This document shows positions 14,189 to 18,956 of a DNA stretch of 18,956 nt, one piece after another. The DNA is from GCA-2786165 sp964625775 (GTDB lineage: Bacteria > Pseudomonadota > Gammaproteobacteria > Legionellales > Legionellaceae): the NCBI GenBank assembly GCA_964625775.1, contig CAZVEH010000044.1:1-18956 (forward strand), given 5' to 3'. The notes below the pieces were generated by a model, which searched no databases, had not been told where the DNA came from, and saw only the letters and a list, made by a program, of their open reading frames with translations. The position numbers and the translations under genes are program-made. Each line of letters opens with the position of its first letter. Positions within the stretch are counted from its first letter, which is position 1.

Positions 14189-14412
14189 ACAGACTTACGC
14201 AAAAACCTGATCTCTTCGTGCAGTGTTGATTTTAAAATGACCAATACACGTGATTTTGCTCTTCCGTCATCTTGATCTTGACGAAAGATCTTTGCTGCAA
14301 TGCTATCCTTTTTGAAATTTTGCATCCATCTTGGGTAAGACCGTATTACCAAAAGTATAGAATCCTGATATGTTAAAGATATGATATGCCGTATCAGGAG
14401 GATACCTATCCC
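14189..14412. other. intergenic region; possible fad promoter and operator
   Basis: No gene supported. GGTAA-GACCGTA-TTACC (14334-14350) is a small palindrome just before TATAGA (14356-14361), plausible as a regulated promoter for the fad operon, although no good -35 is visible. GACTTACGCAAAA near 14191-14203 resembles IS end sequences and has a relative near 18764. GATCTT/AAGATC (14274-14290) is a minor hairpin. Confidence 0.35.
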
Positions 14413-15726
14413 ATGAAACATTCAACAAATCTTAATGGTAACGCCGTGTATGTGGTGGACGGAGCTCGCACCCCTTTTTTGAAAGCCAAAGGTATTGGAC
14501 CTTTCTCAGCCTCAGATCTAGCCGTGCAAGCAGGTCGATCTTTGCTCAAACGCCAACCTTTTTTACCCAGTGCACTCGATGAAGTGATCATGGGGTGCGT
14601 GATGGCGGGCCCTGATGAAGTGAATATTGCGCGTATCATTGCCTTGCGTCTCGGCTGCGGCCGAGGCGTGCCTGGATTTACTGTGATGCGTAACTGCGCC
14701 TCAGGTATGCAAGCTTTGGATAGTGCCGCTCAGCAAATTGCCAGTGGACGCAGCCATTTGATCTTGGCAGGTGGTACCGAAGCTATGAGTCATGCGCCGG
14801 TGTTATTTAATCAACACATGGTTGCTTGGTTAGGATTTTGGGCTGGTGCGAAAACGATAGGTCAAAAGGCGAAATTACTCACCCAGTTACGGCCGGCTTA
14901 TTTTGCACCTATCATTGGTTTACTGCGAGGGCTGAGCGATCCTATTGTTGGGTTGAATATGGGGCAAACAGCAGAAAATCTTGCTTATCAATTTCAACTA
15001 ACGCGTGAACAGATGGATGATTTTGCCAATGAAAGTCATCAGCGTGTTGCGCAAGCCTATGCCTCCAACAAGATGGGGGAAGTGACGCCTATTATTGATA
15101 GCAAAGGGCGGGTATACACACAAGATGATGGGTACCGTAAAGACAGTACCATCGAAGGTTTGGCCAAATTAAAACCTTTTTTTGATAAACGCTATGGGAT
15201 GGTGACTGCAGGCAATAGTTCGCAGATCACGGATGGTGCTTGTGTGTTATTATTAGCCAGCGCCGAAGCAGTCAAAGAACATCAATTGCCTGTGATGGGA
15301 CGAATTGTGGATTCTCAATGGAGTGCTTTAGATCCTGCTGTAATGGGACTTGGTCCCGTATATGCTGCGACTCCCATTTTAGAGCGTCAACATTTGACCC
15401 CCAAAGATATTGATTACTGGGAAATCAACGAAGCGTTTGCCGCTCAAGTATTGGCATGTCTTGCTGCTTGGGATGATCCTGGTTTTTGTCAACAAGAATT
15501 AGGTCTAAAAAAAGCCTTGGGCGCGCCAGCCATGTCTGCTGTCAATCTAGATGGTGGCGCAATTGCTTTAGGGCACCCAGTTGGCGCTAGCGGTGCACGC
15601 ATTGTCTTACATACCTTGTCGCATTTAGCACAATCAGGCGGTACTCGGGGTATGGCCTCCATTTGCATCGGAGGGGGGCAAGGTGGCGCTATGTATTTGG
15701 AAAGAACAACAGAGGTGAACGCATGA
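14413..15726 (+). CDS. fadI: acetyl-CoA acyltransferase (3-ketoacyl-CoA thiolase)
   Basis: 437 residues. It cleaves 3-ketoacyl-CoA with CoA to release acetyl-CoA, the last step of each fatty-acid beta-oxidation cycle. The thiolase catalytic set is complete: nucleophile Cys95 in RNCASGMQA, the NEAFAAQ motif at Asn339, His388 in GHPVGASGAR and Cys418 in CIGGGQGGA. The ATG at 14413 is chosen because AGGAGG lies 11 nt upstream; an ATG at 14386 has no ribosome site. The stop overlaps the fadJ start by 4 bases (ATGA), so the two subunits are probably made in fixed ratio. The thiolase-first order is that of fadI-fadJ rather than fadB-fadA; the symbol follows that order and is not proven. Confidence 0.9.
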   Translation: MKHSTNLNGNAVYVVDGARTPFLKAKGIGPFSASDLAVQAGRSLLKRQPFLPSALDEVIMGCVMAGPDEVNIARIIALRLGCGRGVPGFTVMRNCASGMQALDSAAQQIASGRSHLILAGGTEAMSHAPVLFNQHMVAWLGFWAGAKTIGQKAKLLTQLRPAYFAPIIGLLRGLSDPIVGLNMGQTAENLAYQFQLTREQMDDFANESHQRVAQAYASNKMGEVTPIIDSKGRVYTQDDGYRKDSTIEGLAKLKPFFDKRYGMVTAGNSSQITDGACVLLLASAEAVKEHQLPVMGRIVDSQWSALDPAVMGLGPVYAATPILERQHLTPKDIDYWEINEAFAAQVLACLAAWDDPGFCQQELGLKKALGAPAMSAVNLDGGAIALGHPVGASGARIVLHTLSHLAQSGGTRGMASICIGGGQGGAMYLERTTEVNA

Positions 15727-17720
15727 GCCAGCACAAACATTGGAATATGAGTGTCGATGCACAACACATCGTCTGGTTGGGATTGGATCGGCAACACGCA
15801 TCGGTCAATACGATTAATCATGACGTGTTAGATGAATTGAATGGGATTCTACAAGATTTGAATCATACCTCAGATGTGCAAGGTTTGGTGATATATTCAA
15901 TGAAGACAACCGGTTTTATTGCGGGCGCTGATGTTCACGAGTTTGCTCATTTCAAAACTCAGCAACAAATCATGGATTTTTTGCGCAAGGGTCAAGCTGT
16001 ATTAGCGCGTTTAGAAGGATTGGAATATCCAACGGTGGCGATGATCGATGGGTTTTGTATGGGAGGGGGCCTGGAGTTGGCCTTGGCATGTGATTATCGA
16101 GTTGCCACAGAAGAATCGCGCTTGGGGTTGCCTGAAGTTAAGCTAGGGATTCATCCTGGATGGGGCGGCACCGTTCGTTTGCCAAAGTTGATTGGAGGGT
16201 TTCACGCTTTGTCTGAAGTGATTCTCACTGGGACGCCGTTACTGGCTAAGAAAGCAAAAGCTCTGGGTATTCTTGATGATATGGTGCCCAAACGCCAACT
16301 AAAACGTGCGGCGGAGTACTTTATAAAGCATCGACCTAAAGTGCATCAACCTACTTGGGTGCAATCGTTGAGTCAATTTGCTTGGTTGAGACAATTGACC
16401 GCCAAGGGATTGCGATATATGGCAGCTGGAAAAATTTCTAAAGATCACTATCCTGCGCCCTATGCAGCGATTGATTTATGGGAAAAAGAAGGGGGGTTTG
16501 ATGATCGAGCCTATTTGAAAGAAGCCGATTCAGTTGAAAAACTCATCACAGACTCACCGACCGCCCGCAATTTGATTCGCTTGTTTTTATTGCGTGAGCG
16601 TTTGAAAGAGTTTGCCAAAGAGTCTAAGGACAAAGTAACACAGGTACATGTGATTGGCGCAGGAGTGATGGGAGGAGATATTGCAGCTTGGTGTGCCTTA
16701 CGTGGCTTGATTGTGACTTTGCAAGACCAAACCGAAGAACGTATCGCTCCTGCCATTGGACGCGCATTTGCTCTGTACACCAAACAACTGCGCAAATCGC
16801 ATTTGATTCAAGCGGCTATGGACAGGTTGATACCTGATCCGCAAGGGGATGGTATTCAGCGCGCGGATATCATCATTGAGGCAGTATTTGAACAATTGAC
16901 TGTCAAACAAACCATTATGCAAGACATCGAACGCAGAGCGAAGCCAGATGCCATCATTGCGACCAATACATCAAGTATTCCTTTGCATGACATCAGTCAA
17001 GTCATGAAAAATCCACAACGTTTGGTCGGGATTCACTTCTTTAATCCTGTTGCTAAAATGGAATTGATTGAAGTGGTCTATGATAAAAAAACATCGAAAG
17101 AAAATATTCAGCGTTCTTGTGCTTTTGTCAGCCAGATAGGACGTCTGCCTTTGCCTGTGACCTCCAGTCCAGGATTTCTAATCAATCGCGTGTTGATGCC
17201 TTATCTATTAGAAGCCGTGAGTCTTTTAGAAGAAGGTTATTTGCCTGAGGTAATTGATGCTGCTGCTCTCTCATTTGGTATGTTGATGGGACCCATCGAA
17301 TTGGCTGATACAGTTGGATTGGACGTTTGTTTGGCCGTTGCAAAAAACTTGACTGGCCACTTTGGTGGTAAGGTACCTGAAAAATTGGAAACCATGGTGG
17401 CAAGCGGCCATCTAGGTAGAAAATCGCATGAAGGTGGGTTTTATCATTACACCAAAGGCAAAATCGTAAAAAACAAAATATCGGCAGATCAGCAACACCC
17501 GCAATTAGCAACGCGTCTCATCGATGCAATGGTGCAAGAAGCGCAAGTTTGTCTAAAGGAGGGTGTTGTTGGAGACGGCGATTTGTTGGATGTCGGAATG
17601 GTTTTCGCAACTGGATTTGCGCCTTTTCGCGGCGGCCCCGTACACTATGCAGAGAGCATGAGCCAAAATCAGCACCAAGGCACTACCGAAAACATCAATA
17701 AGATAGTGCCAGCCGAGTGA
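15723..17720 (+). CDS. fadJ: multifunctional FadJ-like enoyl-CoA hydratase / 3-hydroxyacyl-CoA dehydrogenase
   Basis: 665 residues, slightly shorter than usual (about 710-730). The crotonase half has the oxyanion segments IAGAD (66-70) and MGGGLELALACD, with catalytic Glu118 and Glu138 (LPEVKLGIHPGWGGT). The dehydrogenase half has the NAD site VIGAGVMGGD (Gly312), NTSSIPL, and His438 in GIHFFNPVAKMELIEVV; the C-terminal domain ends GTGFAPFRGGP-like (ATGFAPFRGGPVHYAES). It hydrates enoyl-CoA and oxidises the hydroxy product, feeding the thiolase next door. The last 30 residues after HYAES are not conserved in the family and lie antisense to the PAP2 gene. Start fixed by the ATGA overlap. Confidence 0.9.
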   Translation: MSQHKHWNMSVDAQHIVWLGLDRQHASVNTINHDVLDELNGILQDLNHTSDVQGLVIYSMKTTGFIAGADVHEFAHFKTQQQIMDFLRKGQAVLARLEGLEYPTVAMIDGFCMGGGLELALACDYRVATEESRLGLPEVKLGIHPGWGGTVRLPKLIGGFHALSEVILTGTPLLAKKAKALGILDDMVPKRQLKRAAEYFIKHRPKVHQPTWVQSLSQFAWLRQLTAKGLRYMAAGKISKDHYPAPYAAIDLWEKEGGFDDRAYLKEADSVEKLITDSPTARNLIRLFLLRERLKEFAKESKDKVTQVHVIGAGVMGGDIAAWCALRGLIVTLQDQTEERIAPAIGRAFALYTKQLRKSHLIQAAMDRLIPDPQGDGIQRADIIIEAVFEQLTVKQTIMQDIERRAKPDAIIATNTSSIPLHDISQVMKNPQRLVGIHFFNPVAKMELIEVVYDKKTSKENIQRSCAFVSQIGRLPLPVTSSPGFLINRVLMPYLLEAVSLLEEGYLPEVIDAAALSFGMLMGPIELADTVGLDVCLAVAKNLTGHFGGKVPEKLETMVASGHLGRKSHEGGFYHYTKGKIVKNKISADQQHPQLATRLIDAMVQEAQVCLKEGVVGDGDLLDVGMVFATGFAPFRGGPVHYAESMSQNQHQGTTENINKIVPAE

Positions 17721-18497
17721 AATACAGGCTAGAACAATCAAGGCATTATAGGGTAGTAGCATATAATAGAGAGGCCGTATAAAGCGAATAGAATAGACGC
17801 TGAGCCAGGCCCAAATGACATGATAAGAGGGGAGTGCGATCATGCCACCCTCTGCCGTACTGGGCTGAATATGGTGGTGGATTTGAAAAAACTTCAAACC
17901 AGTCGCCAATTGGCAAGGAACAAAATAATCTGGTTTGTAAATAGAGCCGGGTCCTGAGCTGGGATAAAAATAATAGAATCCAAATCCAATCAAAGCTGTG
18001 AGTAACATTAATATAAAATATTCGTATAAATAGTTGCGCTTTAAACACAAAGCTAAAAATAAAGGTAAAACCAGCATCTCATAAGTTAAGGAGTTATAAA
18101 TATGGGCCAACATATTTCTAAGAAAAAAATGATGTTTGGTCCAAGCAACAAGGGGTAGTAATCGCACGGGTTCAAAAGCGGCAATGTGGTGGTCAATGGG
18201 TTCGAAGGGTGTAAATTGAGCCGCATTCGTGAGTAATGCCAACAAAGCCAAAAGCCCATAATATGCCAACAAATGAGCTGTGATTTGACTCAGTCGACTT
18301 GCTCTTCCGGTTTGAATGTAAGCCGCCATGTAAAGCAATAACAGTGTAATACCCACTCGAAAACTGCTTTCTGGATAATAATTATTACCCGGATAATGAA
18401 ACAACCAATGATTACATGCTAGTGAGAGGAACGATACCAGCACCACAATGCCAGATAAAAGGGTAAGAAAGCGAATCTGTTTAGAAGCGCTATTCAT
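17553..18497 (-). CDS. PAP2-superfamily membrane phosphatase (PAP2_3 type)
   Basis: 314 residues from the ATG at 18497, which overlaps the csrA-like stop by 8 bases. At least six hydrophobic segments. The PAP2 signature is in the C-terminal part: PSSGPGSI, then LPSYHVIWAW (His226) and LGWHYLIDVFGSA with His264 and Asp268 as the nucleophile and its acid partner. Such enzymes remove or transfer phosphate on lipids such as phosphatidate, undecaprenyl-PP or inositol lipids at the periplasmic face. The substrate cannot be told. Codons from Tyr/Asp of the HYLID motif onward are antisense to the end of fadJ (168 bases of overlap). The frame is open further upstream to 18614 but that part lies within the csrA-like gene. 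Confidence 0.8.
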   Translation of the reverse strand: MNSASKQIRFLTLLSGIVVLVSFLSLACNHWLFHYPGNNYYPESSFRVGITLLLLYMAAYIQTGRASRLSQITAHLLAYYGLLALLALLTNAAQFTPFEPIDHHIAAFEPVRLLPLVAWTKHHFFLRNMLAHIYNSLTYEMLVLPLFLALCLKRNYLYEYFILMLLTALIGFGFYYFYPSSGPGSIYKPDYFVPCQLATGLKFFQIHHHIQPSTAEGGMIALPSYHVIWAWLSVYSIRFIRPLYYMLLPYNALIVLACISLGWHYLIDVFGSALVLILAHALCIVYGAAAKRRKSSCENHSDIQQIAVSNNTLL

Positions 18498-18681
18498 GTT
18501 GCTCTTTTTTGAGTTTGATGGCGTGGTAAATTTCTTCCCGATGTACTTGAATGGTACGGGGTGCGTCAATACCAAATTTGATATTTCCTGGTTCTTGGGT
18601 TTTAAAGGCGACAACTTGGACTTTTTGGCCAGCTATCATAAAAGTTAAGGGTTCCTCAAAAGTAAGTGTAAGAATATTCAT
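18490..18681 (-). CDS. csrA: divergent CsrA-family RNA-binding regulator
   Basis: 63 residues. The CsrA pattern is clear: MNIL start, then FMIAGQKVQVVAF, IKFGIDAPRTIQVHREEIYHAIKLKK, including the RNA-contacting VHREEIY with its Arg. The N-terminal LTRR of classical CsrA (Arg6/Arg7, the other half of the RNA site) is replaced by LTLT, so binding specificity or strength may differ. Likely a dimeric translational regulator or a paralogue with a special target. Coupled to the PAP2 gene by an 8-base overlap. It may be an extra copy rather than the housekeeping one. Confidence 0.78.
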   Translation of the reverse strand: MNILTLTFEEPLTFMIAGQKVQVVAFKTQEPGNIKFGIDAPRTIQVHREEIYHAIKLKKEQHE

Positions 18682-18956
18682 TGGGTTAAGACCTTATTGT
18701 TTTTTTCTTTATAACGTATTGGGGGCCGGTATTGCAACAGGACTTACTTAAATTTAGCAGGACTTAGGCAAAACTTCAGTCTCTTGGTTAATTTTTGTTT
18801 TTAATTAACCCATTAGGTTTATAGCAGTCGCTATTAAAACCCAAACTGTAACTCCCCACGTCATCCCGAGCGCAGCGAGGGATCTCCTGTCGTATGGTAC
18901 TCGTAAAATAAAAATAATGAAAAAACACTTGAAAAAAGATGTGGTTATGATCAAAT
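18682..18956. other. repeat-rich intergenic end of the window
   Basis: No gene is seen. GGACTTACTTAAATT (about 18739) and GGACTTAGGCAAAAC (about 18762) look like decayed IS ends. CGTCATCCCGAGCGCAGCGA... (18859-18887) is a TCCC/GGGA-bounded palindrome of the kind dispersed in several intracellular bacteria. TTAATT/AATTAA near 18787-18811 is a weak inverted repeat. Confidence 0.5.

Noticed and set aside
14185..14421. 78-codon minus-strand open frame before fadI
   Set aside because: It starts over the fadI start region, has no recognisable domain or ribosome site, and overlaps the tRNA promoter.
16511..16922. Minus-strand open frames inside fadJ
   Set aside because: Antisense shadows of conserved dehydrogenase sequence.

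Overview
The window looks like part of a gammaproteobacterial chromosome, perhaps from a host-associated lineage such as the Legionellales. The clues are a fadI-fadJ type beta-oxidation operon, an extra csrA-like gene, toxin-antitoxin modules, decaying mobile DNA and modest GC. The taxonomic call is inference; there is no rRNA or marker gene that fixes it.

The right part (about 13945-18681) is ordinary chromosome. Two tRNA genes, Arg(ACG) and Ser(GCT), are read leftward from one promoter. A thiolase and a FadJ-like multifunctional protein overlap by 4 bases. A convergent csrA-like/PAP2 phosphatase pair is translationally coupled, and the PAP2 gene runs 168 bases antisense into the 3' end of fadJ.

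The left part (about 831-13944) is a layered genomic island at the 3' end of the tRNA-Arg gene. The last 51 bp of the tRNA are repeated exactly at 6730-6780. Two further tRNA 3' fragments lie at 6523-6662 and 831-963, and both carry the same 96-bp insert in the T-loop region. These scars divide the island into at least two segments. The 964-6522 segment carries a HigBA-like TA pair, a second decayed RelE/XRE pair, two broken tyrosine integrases and a large STAND ATPase (Gly-rich N-terminus, NB-ARC-like NTPase, six near-identical 44-residue TPRs). The 6781-13944 segment carries an IS5-family element with 77-bp inverted repeats, two Rpn-type nuclease remnants flanking a two-gene cargo of unknown function, several palindromes including a 42-bp internal deletion derivative of the IS, another HigBA-like TA pair, and a primase-helicase-nuclease fusion of the TOTE conflict type.

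Taken together, the island resembles a small defence or biological-conflict hotspot: two nucleotide-driven large proteins (STAND and TOTE-like) with TA modules, at a tRNA repeatedly used by integrases that are now dead. The far left end (1-650) holds an IS3-family transposase tail and a small secreted protein of unknown function.
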